Assembly: GCA_022822265.1 (NCBI GenBank) | Contig: JAJECA010000014.1 | Location: 1-37,148, forward strand | Reading direction: 5' to 3' | DNA from: Acidimicrobiia bacterium | GTDB lineage: Bacteria > Actinomycetota > Acidimicrobiia > Acidimicrobiales > Bin134 | Length of the DNA: 37,148 nt | Part shown: positions 1-8,496 of the stretch, piece after piece | How the letters are laid out: each line of letters opens with the position of its first letter | How positions within the stretch are numbered: the stretch's first letter is position 1 | The notes under the pieces: model-generated | Told to the model about the DNA's origin: nothing | The model's input: the letters and a program-made list of their open reading frames with translations, nothing else | Database searches by the model: none | Made by a program: the position numbers and the translations under genes

Positions 1-165
1 GTCGTCGGCCTCGGCCACCAGGAAGGCCTCGTTGAGCTCCACCAGCATCCCCCGGTTCTGGGCGTTGCGGGCCTCGGGGCGGTTCAACATGATGCGGGCG
101 ATTTTGCCGTCGTCCAGCGTCTCATAGGTCAAGTACTGGTAATCCATCCCCTTAGTCTTTCCCAT
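1..165 (-). CDS. Enoyl-CoA hydratase/isomerase family protein, N-terminal fragment
   Basis: An open frame of 55 codons starts with ATG at 165 and runs off the left edge of the window. The visible part begins MGKTKGMDYQYLTYETLDDG and continues into an IARIMLNRPEARNAQN segment, the typical first strand and NRPEARNA motif of crotonase-fold acyl-CoA hydratases and isomerases. The oxyanion-hole and catalytic regions lie outside the window, so the exact reaction cannot be given. A second ATG at codon 7 is an alternative start. The gene is transcribed divergently from the alpha/beta hydrolase at 251. Confidence 0.85.
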   Translation of the reverse strand, partial: MGKTKGMDYQYLTYETLDDGKIARIMLNRPEARNAQNRGMLVELNEAFLVAEADD

Positions 166-250
166 TCGGGGATGCTGTGCGCTGCCGGGCGCGGCTCTAG
201 GGTCCCTGGTTCTATTGTCACTGTTGTCAACCCCCACCATCGGAGCGGCC

Positions 251-1330
251 ATGGCTGAGCAGGCGAACATCGAATCCCACCACATAGACACCGCCGGTCT
301 GCGATTCCACTATCTGGCGGCCGGCGACGAGGGGGCCCCGCCGGTGGTGCTGCTGCACGGCTTTCCCCAGACCTCGCACATGTGGCGGCACCAGATACCG
401 GTGCTGGCTGAGCACTACCGGGTCTACGCCCCCGACACCCGGGGCTACGGCGGCACCGACAAGCCCCGAGTCCGGGTCACCCGCGATCTCTTGGCCCGAG
501 ACATCGTGGACTTCGCCGACGCCCTGGGCATCGAGCAGTGCTCGCTGGTGGGCCACGATTGGGGCGGGATCATCGCCTTCAAAGCTGCCTTGGAGCACCC
601 TGACCGGTTCACGCGGCTGGGCTTGGTGGACACTCTGTGCACGGTGTGGATTCCGTGGGGCATCCACGGCTACTGGTTCAAGTGCGAGCCCGACGCCGAG
701 CAATTCTGGGAGCGCCATGCCAGCGAGTTCATCAACTCGGTTTTCGGCGGCGTCGAGGGCAGCTACGGCCCGCCTCCCGACTCACCGTGGAAGGCTCCGG
801 TGGCCGACAACGAGGCCCAAGACCCCGGCGGGGCCATGTCCGACTGGGACCCTTCCCAGCATTGGAATGCCCACGACGTGGAGCACTACCGAACGGCCTT
901 CGACCAGCCCGGATCGCACTTCCACGCCGTGTCGTACTACCGGGATGCCCTGCCATTCCACTTCCCCGACGCCGACGGCAACCTGGTGTATCGGACCCCG
1001 GCCCAAGTGGCCGAGATGTGGAACCACCCCGGCCTGCTCTTCAACCACCCCGACTTCGGCGTGTTTCCGGTGTACGGCCCCGAAGACCTCGGCCGCACGT
1101 ACCCTCACCCCGCGCTGTACCTGTATTCGGCGTTCCTCATGCCCCAGGCGTTCGAAGACGGGTTCCCTGCCGACGACCACATCCCTCACGGCAACCCCTA
1201 CGCCGACTCCTTCGTGGACCACTTCCCCGACTACCGGGCCCGCCCTGCCGGCAGCGGTCACTTCATCCCCGAAGAAGACCCCGAGCGCACCAACGAAGTG
1301 CTCTTGGCCTTTTTGGCCGGCGAGATCTGA
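251..1330 (+). CDS. Alpha/beta hydrolase, epoxide hydrolase-like
   Basis: A 359-residue alpha/beta hydrolase. The oxyanion-hole motif HGFP lies at residues 36-39, the nucleophile elbow GHDWGG at 101-106 with Asp103, and the general base is probably His337 in GSGHFIPEE. An aspartate nucleophile is typical of epoxide hydrolases and haloalkane dehalogenases, and a SYYRDAL segment in the cap resembles the cap-tyrosine motif of epoxide hydrolases. At about 359 residues it is longer than the usual 290-320, with the extra sequence in the cap (about residues 150-290). The start at 251 is preferred over a TTG at 215 because GGAG sits 5 bases upstream. The substrate cannot be inferred. The gene is divergent from the crotonase at the left edge and convergent with copA. 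Confidence 0.85.
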   Translation: MAEQANIESHHIDTAGLRFHYLAAGDEGAPPVVLLHGFPQTSHMWRHQIPVLAEHYRVYAPDTRGYGGTDKPRVRVTRDLLARDIVDFADALGIEQCSLVGHDWGGIIAFKAALEHPDRFTRLGLVDTLCTVWIPWGIHGYWFKCEPDAEQFWERHASEFINSVFGGVEGSYGPPPDSPWKAPVADNEAQDPGGAMSDWDPSQHWNAHDVEHYRTAFDQPGSHFHAVSYYRDALPFHFPDADGNLVYRTPAQVAEMWNHPGLLFNHPDFGVFPVYGPEDLGRTYPHPALYLYSAFLMPQAFEDGFPADDHIPHGNPYADSFVDHFPDYRARPAGSGHFIPEEDPERTNEVLLAFLAGEI

Positions 1331-1333
1331 CGA

Positions 1334-1353
1334 AGCCGGAGCTAGGTCCGGTT
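1334..1353. terminator. Hairpin between convergent genes
   Basis: A 7-base-pair inverted repeat (AGCCGGA / TCCGGTT, one G-U pair, 6-base loop) lies between the stop of the hydrolase and the end of copA and overlaps the copA stop codon. Its place between convergent genes suits a bidirectional terminator. There is no U-tract, so the assignment is tentative. Confidence 0.4.
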
Positions 1354-3471
1354 GAATCGGCGCAGGCGCAGGCTGTTGGTGACCACGAACAACGAGGAGC
1401 CGACCATGGCTGCGGCGGCCATAATCGGCTCCAGCACCCCGGCTACGGCCAGGGGAATGGCGGCGATGTTGTAGACGAAGGCCCAGAAATAGTTGCCCCG
1501 GATGGTGTTCATGGTCCGGCGGCTCAGAGCGATGGCGTCGGCCACCACGCTCAGATCAGACGACATGATGGTGATGTCGGCGGCTTCGGCGGCCACGTCG
1601 GCCCCGGTGCCGATGGCGATGCCGATGTCGGCCTGGCTGAGGGCAGGAGCGTCGTTGATGCCGTCGCCCACCATGGCCACCCGGCGGCCCTCGGCCTGGA
1701 GGCGGGCAATCTCGGCGGCCTTCCCATCGGGTCCTACACCGGCCACCACCCGGTCGATGCCCAACTCGTCGCCTGCGGCTTGGGCCCGGCGGGGATGATC
1801 GCCGGTCAACAGCACGGTGTCGAGTCCCAGGGACTTGAGCGCGGCCACCGCCGGAGGGGCGGAGGCGCGGAGGCGGTCGTCCACGGTGATCACCGCTTCG
1901 GCCACTGAATCCCGGCCCACCAGTACCGCTACCCGGCCCATGGCCTCGACCTCGGCGGCGGCTCCGTCCACGGCCTCGGGCACCTGATCGAAGAGCGCCC
2001 GCTTGCCCACCCGGACCTCGCTGCCGTCCACAGTGGCCACCGCCCCGGTGCCGGGGTGGTTCTCAAAACCGGTTATCGGCTGTCCGTTGTCAGCCGCCGC
2101 AGCGATGGCCCGACCGATGGGATGCTCCGAGCGAGACTCCACCGCGGCAGCCAAAGCCAACAGCGCGTCGGGGTCGCGGCCGGGGGCGACAATCTCCACA
2201 ACCTCCATGCGGGCCTCGGTGACTGTTCCGGTCTTGTCGAACACCACGGTGTCGAGATGTCGGGTGTCCTCCAGCATCTCACCGCCCTTGACGATGATCC
2301 CGAGTTGAGATCCCCTCCCGGTGCCCACCATCACCGCCAACGGTGTGGCCAGCCCCAACGCGCAGGGACAAGCCACGATCAACACCGCTACCGCGGCGGT
2401 GAACGCCTCCGACGCCGGCTGGCCAGCGGCCAACCAGCCGATAAGCGTGCCCACCGCGATAACCACCGCGGCGGGCACGAAAATCGCCGAGATCCGGTCG
2501 GCCAACCGCTGGATGCGGGTGCGGTTGGTCTGGGCTTGCTCCACCAGCCGCATGATCCGGGCCAGCACTGTGTCGGCCCCCACGCTGGTGGCCTCCACCA
2601 CCAGCGAGCCGTTGGCATTGACCGAGGCTCCCAGCACGGCGTCTCCCGGCCCGACCTCCTCTGGCACCGGCTCGCCGGTGACCATGGAGATGTCCACCGC
2701 GGAGATGCCGTCGACAACCAGACCGTCGGTGGCGATCCTCTCCCCCGGGCGCACCACGAACCTGGTGCCCACTTGGAGGCTGGCCACCGGGACATCGGTT
2801 CCGTCCTCCAAACGGGCCACCGGGGCCACCAGCACGGCCAATGCCCGAAGGGCATCCCCAGAACGTCGGCGGGCCCGTTCCTCCAGATAGCGGCCGAGCA
2901 GAATCAGCACCACGATCACTGCGCCGGTCTCAAAATAAAGGTGGCCGTCGCCAATCTGGGCGGCCAGCACTACCGTCGACCAGATCCATGCTGCGGCCGT
3001 GCCCACCGCCACCAGCGTGTCCATGGTGGCTGTCCGGTGTTTTAGCTGAGCCCACGCCCGTCGGTGGAACCCCCAGCCCGACCCGAACACCACCCCGGCC
3101 GCCAGTATCGCGGCCAGCCAGTCCGACGCCTGAAAGCCCAGGTCGAAGGCCAAGGCGTCCACCATTGTCAGCAGTGCGACGAGGGCACCCATCACCGCGG
3201 CAATTATCAGCCGATGCATCCGGGTGGGCTCCGCTGAGTGCCCATCGCCGAAACCCTCGGGCAAGCGGGCGCCGTAGCCGGCGGCAATGACCGCGCCCTG
3301 CAATTCGGCATCGTCGACGCCGTCACGACAAGCAACCGAAGCCCGGCCTGAGGCGTAGTTCACTCTGGCTTCGACAACACCATCGACCGCGTTCAGGCTG
3401 CGCTCAATCTGCGCGACGCATGCCGAGCAAGTCATGCCGTCTACCAGCAGCGTCGTCCGACGCATCGCCAT
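1342..3471 (-). CDS. copA: Copper-exporting P1B-type ATPase
   Basis: A 709-residue heavy-metal P-type ATPase of the plasma membrane. Domains in order: one N-terminal HMA domain with GMTCSAC (Cys15, Cys18); membrane helices from about residue 88; the actuator loop with TGEP near 265; the transmembrane metal site CPC at 368-370; the phosphorylation motif DKTGT with Asp412; a SEHP motif of the nucleotide-binding domain; and GDGINDAPAL in the hinge. The last two helices carry FVYN and MVGSSLFVVTNSLRLRRF. CPC combined with these YN and M..SS motifs is typical of Cu(I) exporters (P1B-1). Known members pump Cu(I) outward at the expense of ATP. No copper regulator or chaperone is adjacent. Confidence 0.93.
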   Translation of the reverse strand: MAMRRTTLLVDGMTCSACVAQIERSLNAVDGVVEARVNYASGRASVACRDGVDDAELQGAVIAAGYGARLPEGFGDGHSAEPTRMHRLIIAAVMGALVALLTMVDALAFDLGFQASDWLAAILAAGVVFGSGWGFHRRAWAQLKHRTATMDTLVAVGTAAAWIWSTVVLAAQIGDGHLYFETGAVIVVLILLGRYLEERARRRSGDALRALAVLVAPVARLEDGTDVPVASLQVGTRFVVRPGERIATDGLVVDGISAVDISMVTGEPVPEEVGPGDAVLGASVNANGSLVVEATSVGADTVLARIMRLVEQAQTNRTRIQRLADRISAIFVPAAVVIAVGTLIGWLAAGQPASEAFTAAVAVLIVACPCALGLATPLAVMVGTGRGSQLGIIVKGGEMLEDTRHLDTVVFDKTGTVTEARMEVVEIVAPGRDPDALLALAAAVESRSEHPIGRAIAAAADNGQPITGFENHPGTGAVATVDGSEVRVGKRALFDQVPEAVDGAAAEVEAMGRVAVLVGRDSVAEAVITVDDRLRASAPPAVAALKSLGLDTVLLTGDHPRRAQAAGDELGIDRVVAGVGPDGKAAEIARLQAEGRRVAMVGDGINDAPALSQADIGIAIGTGADVAAEAADITIMSSDLSVVADAIALSRRTMNTIRGNYFWAFVYNIAAIPLAVAGVLEPIMAAAAMVGSSLFVVTNSLRLRRFNRT

Positions 3472-3500
3472 GGGCTCAGTCTACGGAATGGGAGAGAAAA

Positions 3501-3902
3501 CTATTCCTGAACCAGTTCGATGAGGGTGCCGAAGGCACCTTTGGGGTGGATGAAGGCGACAGTGGTTCCCCGGGACCCCGGGCGGGGCTCGGCATCGATG
3601 GGAGTGGCCCCGGCAGCAACCATGGCCTCCAGCGCAGCGGCGCAGTCGTCCACCCGATAGCCGACGTGGTGAATGCCCTCACCCCGCTTGGCCAGGAACT
3701 TCGCCACTGGCGAGTCCTCCCTGGTGGCCGTGGTGAGCTGAACATAGGAGTCGGCTACCTTGATCAGAGCCTCTTCCACCCCGTCATTCTCCACAATCTC
3801 GCGGTGCACGACCGAGGCGTCAAAGGCCTTCTCATAGAACGAGATGGCTTGCTCCAAGTCGTGGACTGCAATGGCAACGTGATCTATCTCGGTGAGAAGC
3901 AT
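3501..3902 (-). CDS. mce: Methylmalonyl-CoA epimerase
   Basis: A 133-residue vicinal-oxygen-chelate (glyoxalase-fold) protein. It begins with LLTEIDHVAIAVHDLEQAI, has EGIHHVGYRVDD in the second half and ends in FGTLIELVQE. The two His-containing strands and the terminal Glu are the expected metal ligands. Family members interconvert (R)- and (S)-methylmalonyl-CoA, linking propionyl-CoA carboxylation to methylmalonyl-CoA mutase. The length matches the family. It lies 29 bases downstream of the copA start on the same strand and follows the unknown gene at 3958-4359. No mutase gene is in the window. Confidence 0.9.
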   Translation of the reverse strand: MLLTEIDHVAIAVHDLEQAISFYEKAFDASVVHREIVENDGVEEALIKVADSYVQLTTATREDSPVAKFLAKRGEGIHHVGYRVDDCAAALEAMVAAGATPIDAEPRPGSRGTTVAFIHPKGAFGTLIELVQE

Positions 3903-3957
3903 GGCCTGGTCAGTTTAGGCCCACCCCTGGTCCATTCCTGCTGTTCGAGCGCGCCGG

Positions 3958-4359
3958 TCAGGCCACCTCGCGCTGGGCTGACTCGCCTTCCAAGGCCTCC
4001 CAGAGCTGGTCGCGTAGGACTTCGGCGTCGATGCCGTCCATCTGGTTGGCCGCAACCACGCCCTCGATCATGTCGGCCAGCACGGCTTCCCAAACACGGT
4101 TTCGAACCATCACCGAAACGGTCACTGAGCCGTCGTCATGACGGGCCAGCGTGCGGCGGCGGCCAACCTCCCGAGGCGGGCTGCGAAAGCTGGGCACCAC
4201 CAGCCCCTGTCCACGCACCGCCATCCCCAGCTGGCGGGCGGCCTCGGCAAAAGCCAGACACCGGCCGGTTCGGCTCTCCTGTCGCTGATTGTCACCGCGG
4301 ATGACCCGCATACCTGGGACCTCGGCCGTCGTGTTCTCTCTTTCCTTGATTTCTCTCAT
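3958..4359 (-). CDS. Conserved actinobacterial protein of unknown function
   Basis: A soluble protein of 133 residues, or 117 if translation starts at Met17 (position 4311), which has a GAGG-like ribosome site about 8 bases upstream. No membrane segment or catalytic motif is visible. The central part, with GLVVPSFRSPPR, then a strand ending VRNRVWEAVLADMIEGVVAANQ, resembles a small family of actinobacterial proteins that I recall only as uncharacterised; this recognition is from memory. It is transcribed in the same direction as the downstream methylmalonyl-CoA epimerase, 55 bases away, so the two may share a transcript. No function is proposed. Confidence 0.7.
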   Translation of the reverse strand: MREIKERENTTAEVPGMRVIRGDNQRQESRTGRCLAFAEAARQLGMAVRGQGLVVPSFRSPPREVGRRRTLARHDDGSVTVSVMVRNRVWEAVLADMIEGVVAANQMDGIDAEVLRDQLWEALEGESAQREVA

Positions 4360-4402
4360 GCATCCAGTATCCCGATAGGAGTGACAGTTTCTTCTTTGAG
4401 CA

Positions 4403-5635
4403 CTAATTCAGATCGAGGACCTTGGTTCGGCCGCTGATCACCCACCACAAAGCGGTGGCAGCCAAGAGGACACCGGCCCCGCCCACGGCGATGCGAGGGC
4501 CGATCACGTCGGCCAGAAAACCCTGAAGCTGAGCACCCAGAGGCAGCCCGGCCAGCAGGGTGATGAGATACAGGGCCAACACCTTGGCCCGAAGGGCCTC
4601 CTCCACCTGAAGCTGGATCACGGTATTGAGGGTGGCGGCAGTAGCGATGTGCGATGCCCCCAATACGGCCAGAGCCACCACCGCCAACCAGTAGTAGGGC
4701 GACACCGCAAATCCCAACAGCGCGATGCCATAAATCGGCCAGCCGAATCCCACGAGACGGCTGCGGGGTATGCGACTTCCCCTGCCAGCCACGAAGGGAG
4801 TGTTGAGCATCGCCCCCACCCCGGTGGCCGCGGCCAGAATGCCGTACTGGGTCTCGCCTACCTTGAACACATCATTGGCAAAGATCACCACCAGATGGAT
4901 GATCGGCTGGCCGAAAAAGGCAATTACCCCGGCAACCAGGATGGACAAGCGAATGCCGGGATTATCGGCGGCGTAGCGCACCGCGGCGGCGGCATCTTTG
5001 AATACATTGGGTCTGTCGCCATCCGCCGGAGCCAGTCGGGGCACCCGGATTAGCACCAGAGCGAAGATCGCGGGCACATACGTCAGCGAATTGGTGAAGA
5101 AGCACCAGCCTGGACCTCCTACCGCCAGCACGATCCCACCGATCATGGGCCCCACTGCTCGAGAGGCGTTGAACTGGGCCGAGTTCAAGGTGACGGCGTT
5201 CAAGAGAGCGCCGCGGGGCACCAACTCGGTGACGAAGGCCTGCCAGGCGGGGAGCTGTATGCCGTTCAGACACCCGTTCACCACCCCGAGGGCGATATAG
5301 GCCAACGGCCGGTCGACGCCTGCGGCCCACATGGCCGCGAAACCCAGCGCGATCAGCGCTTGGGCCGAGTTCGTGAACGTCAGCATTATCCGCCGGGGGA
5401 AGCGATCGGCCAGCGCCCCGCCAAGCATCCCCAAGAACACCGCTGGCAGTGTCTGCATCATGGCGGCCAACCCCACCCAGGTCCCGCTGTCGGTGAGGTC
5501 TTCGATCACAAAGGCCAGCGCGATCATCTGCACCCAAACACCGGAGTTCGAGATGAGGGCCCCGGAGATGAACAGGCGATAATTCCGGTACGACAGCGCT
5601 TGCCGCGCGCGGCGGGGCTGTCGGGATTCGGTCAC
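4403..5635 (-). CDS. MFS transporter, EntS/MFS_3-like
   Basis: A 410-residue polytopic membrane protein with about 12 hydrophobic segments. The N-terminal part carries LSYRNYRLFISGALISNSG and GGALADRFPRRIML, the loop 2-3 signature of the major facilitator superfamily; the halves are joined by a hydrophilic loop near residues 195-225. The sequence style (NYRLFISG, NSAQFNASRAVGP) is that of the MFS_3 or enterobactin-exporter-like group, which contains drug and siderophore exporters. The substrate is unknown. It starts with GTG at 5635, only 37 bases from the divergent crotonase at 5673, so the two promoters must overlap. Confidence 0.85.
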   Translation of the reverse strand: MTESRQPRRARQALSYRNYRLFISGALISNSGVWVQMIALAFVIEDLTDSGTWVGLAAMMQTLPAVFLGMLGGALADRFPRRIMLTFTNSAQALIALGFAAMWAAGVDRPLAYIALGVVNGCLNGIQLPAWQAFVTELVPRGALLNAVTLNSAQFNASRAVGPMIGGIVLAVGGPGWCFFTNSLTYVPAIFALVLIRVPRLAPADGDRPNVFKDAAAAVRYAADNPGIRLSILVAGVIAFFGQPIIHLVVIFANDVFKVGETQYGILAAATGVGAMLNTPFVAGRGSRIPRSRLVGFGWPIYGIALLGFAVSPYYWLAVVALAVLGASHIATAATLNTVIQLQVEEALRAKVLALYLITLLAGLPLGAQLQGFLADVIGPRIAVGGAGVLLAATALWWVISGRTKVLDLN

Positions 5636-5672
5636 TGCGCCAACTTATTCGCTGCACCCCTATTGTCATGGC

Positions 5673-6431
5673 ATGGCTCTTGTGCTCTGCCAGATCGAAG
5701 ACGGCGTTGCCACCGTGACCCTCAACCACCCAGAGGTGCGTAATGCGGTCAGCTTGGAGATGAACGGGGAGCTCGATGTTGTATTCGACCTCTTGGAGGC
5801 CGATGAGTCGGTGGGAGCGGTTGTGCTCACCGGCACGCCCCCGACGTTTTCAGCGGGTGCCAACCTCGATGAGCTGCTGGCTGCTGACGACCCCAAGCGC
5901 CTGAGCTCCATCTATGCCGGTTTCTTGCGGGTAGCCCACACCCCGCTTCCCACCGTGGCCGCAGTGAACGGTGCCGCAGTGGGGGCAGGGATGAATTTCG
6001 CTTTGGCCTGCGATGTGATTCTGGCCGGACACAGTGCGATGTTCGAAAGCCGGTTCCTCCAGATCGCCATCCACCCTGGCGGCGGCCACACCTGGCGTTT
6101 GCGCAACATCTGCGACCGCCAGACGGCAATGGCCATGGTGCTGTTCGGCGAGCGGCTCGACGGGCCGCGGGCCGCTGAGATCGGACTGGCTTGGAAATGC
6201 GTGGACGACGAGGCCCTGCTGGATGAGGCCCGCCGATTGGCCCGGCGTCCGGCCCGGGCCCCCCGAGGACTCACCAAGGCCATGAAGCAGACCATCGACG
6301 ATATGGGCGGGGTCACCGACAGTGCGGCGGCGGTAGCCCGTGAAGTCGATCCCCAGGCGTGGTCGATGGCTCAGCCCGAATTCAAAGAGCGGGTGGCGGC
6401 CCTCAAGGAGGCCATAAGCAAGTCGGACTAG
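5673..6431 (+). CDS. Enoyl-CoA hydratase/isomerase family protein
   Basis: A 252-residue crotonase-fold protein of normal length. The N-terminal motif VTLNHPEVRNAVS, the first oxyanion-hole segment FSAGANLDEL and the second GAAVGAGMNFALACDVILAG are all present. In the region where hydratases carry a catalytic Glu the sequence reads IAIHPGGGHTWRL, so hydratase activity is not assured; isomerase or another acyl-CoA reaction is possible. It is divergent from the MFS gene and convergent with the GNAT gene. The leader is short and no strong ribosome site is visible. Confidence 0.88.
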   Translation: MALVLCQIEDGVATVTLNHPEVRNAVSLEMNGELDVVFDLLEADESVGAVVLTGTPPTFSAGANLDELLAADDPKRLSSIYAGFLRVAHTPLPTVAAVNGAAVGAGMNFALACDVILAGHSAMFESRFLQIAIHPGGGHTWRLRNICDRQTAMAMVLFGERLDGPRAAEIGLAWKCVDDEALLDEARRLARRPARAPRGLTKAMKQTIDDMGGVTDSAAAVAREVDPQAWSMAQPEFKERVAALKEAISKSD

Positions 6432-6453
6432 CCGGCTAGCTCATCCAGCCGGC
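6431..6453. terminator. Bidirectional hairpin between convergent genes
   Basis: A perfect 7-base inverted repeat, GCCGGCT at 6431-6437 and AGCCGGC at 6447-6453, with a 9-base loop, lies at the junction of the convergent crotonase and GNAT genes. A second, nested 12-base palindrome (6428-6439) covers both stop codons. Position and GC content suit a bidirectional terminator; no clear U-run follows. Confidence 0.45.
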
Positions 6454-7071
6454 CACCAACTCCGGTCCCCGCACCTGCCACTCCTCTGCGGTGATGCCGT
6501 AGCGAACATGGTCTTCCCAACAGCCGTTGATCTCCAGGTAGCGCAGAGCGATGCCCTCGTTGCGGATGCCCAGCTTCTCCACCACCCGGCGACTGGCCTG
6601 GTTGCGGGGAATGATGTTGATCTGCACCCGGTGCAGTCCCAGCGTCTCGAAGGCGTAGTCGAGCACCACCACCAGAGCCTCGGGGGCATACTCCCGCCCG
6701 GCGTGGCGGTGGTCGATCCAGTACCCCACATGACCGCTCTGGAAGGGCCCCCGCTGTACTCCCGACAGGTTCATCTCCCCCACTAGCCGACTGTCGGCGA
6801 ACACTCCGAACCCATAGCCGGCATCCATCTGGCGCTCACGGTCGCGAGCGCTGCACCGGGCGGCAAAGGCCAGGCGATCTTCCACCACGTCGGGCTGGGT
6901 GCTAGGCGGCTTTGGTTCCCACGGGGTGAGCCACTCTCGATTGGCCCGGCGCACCGCCTGCCACTCAACAAAGTCGCTCTCCACCAGCGGACGCAACTCC
7001 ACCCGAGCCCCGCGAAGCACCTCCCCCTCCCGAGTCCCCCGCAACCGAGCCCAAGTCCGCACTACCCGCAA
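6436..7071 (-). CDS. GNAT family N-acetyltransferase, RimJ/RimL-like
   Basis: A protein of about 211 residues with GARVELRPLVESDF at the N-terminus, then VGEMNLSGV, a VGYWIDHRHAGREYAPEAL segment that forms the acetyl-CoA site, and LHRVQINIIPRNQASRRVVEK typical of RimJ/RimL enzymes that acetylate protein N-termini or small molecules. I chose the TTG at 7071 because a GGGAG lies 5 bases upstream and this start avoids overlap with ppx. A GTG at 7062 is possible. A longer frame to 7188 would run into the ppx gene and encodes a low-complexity leader unlike the family. It is the last gene of the cox-ppx run. Confidence 0.82.
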   Translation of the reverse strand: MRVVRTWARLRGTREGEVLRGARVELRPLVESDFVEWQAVRRANREWLTPWEPKPPSTQPDVVEDRLAFAARCSARDRERQMDAGYGFGVFADSRLVGEMNLSGVQRGPFQSGHVGYWIDHRHAGREYAPEALVVVLDYAFETLGLHRVQINIIPRNQASRRVVEKLGIRNEGIALRYLEINGCWEDHVRYGITAEEWQVRGPELVAGWMS

Positions 7072-7130
7072 ACCTACTCCCAATCCCAAAACAAAGTGGG
7101 GGGGAGAACAGGCGCAGGCGGGGCGGCGGG

Positions 7131-8045
7131 CTAGTCCAACAAGCTCAAAACCATCCCATCCAAGATGTCCGACTCCGACACCAAACAAGACTCAAACCCA
7201 AAGTGCCGCATGATCTTCACCAGAATCGTCATCCCACCCACGATCACATCCACCCTGCCCGCCTCCAGCCCCGGATTGAAGGCCCGATCAGCCCGAGACT
7301 CAGTGGCCAACGTCCGGAACACATCCTCGGCCGCCGCCTTGGTCAGCTCGAAGTGGTGGATCTTGTCCCGGTCGTAGTCATGCAGCCCCTGTTCGACAGC
7401 CGCAGCAGTGGAGATGGTGCCCGCCAACCCTACAAACGTCCGAGCCTGCCGGGCACCGGGCATCTCCCGATCCACGTCGTCGAGGTAGTCGCCGGTCACC
7501 GATATACAGGCATGCAGCTCCTCGGGAAGCGGCGGGTCGCCATGGAGGTATTTCTCAGTGAGCCGCACGCATCCCACATCCAAAGACATGGCTGCCTCAC
7601 AAACAGTGGTGCCCACGCTCAGCTCAGTTGAGCCTCCCCCCAAGTCGACCACCAGAAACGGTCCCATCTCCGGATCGAGTTCGGAGGTGGCCCCCCGAAA
7701 TGAGAGCTGCCCCTCAGCCAATCCGCTCAGCAGCTCGGGACGACTGCCGATCGCGGCCTCGCCCGCGTCAAAGAACTCATCACGGTTGGCCGCATCCCGG
7801 GCCGCCGATGTGGCGGTGATCCGCACGGCCTCCACTCCGTGGCCATCCATCACCTCCCGGTAGCGGCGAAGGCAGTCCAGGGTGCGCTCAATTGCCGCTG
7901 GGGCCAACCGGCCAGTCTCATCCACGCCCTCTCCCAGGCGGGTGATTGTCATGAGCCGGTCCAGCGTCTCGGTACCGCCCCGGCTGACCAGCAAACGGGT
8001 GGAGTTCGTCCCGCAATCGATGGCGGCCACCACTGGCGAACTCAC
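7131..8045 (-). CDS. ppx: Exopolyphosphatase / GppA-type phosphatase
   Basis: A 304-residue protein of the Ppx/GppA family, with the ASKHA-fold phosphate loop AAIDCGTNSTRLLV at the N-terminus and a second phosphate motif VVDLGGGSTELSVG near the middle. Members release phosphate from inorganic polyphosphate or hydrolyse pppGpp; the short, single-module form is the usual actinobacterial one. It begins with GTG at 8045, and its first bases overlap the stop of the DUF501 gene (GTGA), so the two are probably translationally coupled. The DUF501-ppx pair is a familiar actinobacterial neighbourhood, but here it sits at the end of a cox operon. Confidence 0.92.
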   Translation of the reverse strand: MSSPVVAAIDCGTNSTRLLVSRGGTETLDRLMTITRLGEGVDETGRLAPAAIERTLDCLRRYREVMDGHGVEAVRITATSAARDAANRDEFFDAGEAAIGSRPELLSGLAEGQLSFRGATSELDPEMGPFLVVDLGGGSTELSVGTTVCEAAMSLDVGCVRLTEKYLHGDPPLPEELHACISVTGDYLDDVDREMPGARQARTFVGLAGTISTAAAVEQGLHDYDRDKIHHFELTKAAAEDVFRTLATESRADRAFNPGLEAGRVDVIVGGMTILVKIMRHFGFESCLVSESDILDGMVLSLLD

Positions 8046-8488
8046 GTCGGATCTTCGACTTCCAGGTTCTCAGCCACCCAACGGCCGACCGGGTCGTCGC
8101 CCCCGGCCAAGTACCAGGCGTAGTGGGCGTGCAGGCACTTGACGCCTTGGCGGGTGCCACCCACACCGGCGGAAGGGCGGTGCCCCCTATAGCCGTCGGG
8201 GATGGCGGCGTCACGCTCGGCGGCGTACCGGCGATGGGCGTCGGCCAGCTCATCGGGATCGACAGCGGCCTCGGCCCGGCGCACTCCCCCAGCCGATTCC
8301 AGCCGGCTCACCTGAAGCACGTCGTCGGGGCCGACCAACCAGTAGCGCGTGGGCATAGGGGTGCCATCATCCAAAATGGGAGCGTTCCTCAGCACCCGAG
8401 GAGTGCCGTCATCGGCTCTAACCACTACCTCGTAGGGAGCCCGGGGGGCGCGGCCCAGCAGAGCCTCGACTTGCTCGTCGTTTCCCAA
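8042..8488 (-). CDS. DUF501 domain-containing protein
   Basis: A 148-residue soluble protein with PTRYWLVGPDDVLQVSRLES and the C-terminal GVGGTRQGVKCLHAHYAWYL block, which together identify DUF501. The conserved Cys and two His residues in KCLHAHYA could bind a metal, though this is inference. No biochemical role is known to me. In actinobacteria the gene commonly precedes ppx, as here, with a 4-base overlap. It follows coxG by 8 bases, so it may be co-transcribed with the cox genes. Confidence 0.88.
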   Translation of the reverse strand: MGNDEQVEALLGRAPRAPYEVVVRADDGTPRVLRNAPILDDGTPMPTRYWLVGPDDVLQVSRLESAGGVRRAEAAVDPDELADAHRRYAAERDAAIPDGYRGHRPSAGVGGTRQGVKCLHAHYAWYLAGGDDPVGRWVAENLEVEDPT

Positions 8489-8496
8489 GCGAAGGG

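Noticed and set aside
637..1908. A 423-codon plus-strand frame across the hydrolase end and copA.
   Set aside because: It is a GC-rich shadow frame: Arg/Pro/Gly-rich composition, no domain, and it runs antisense to a clear copA.
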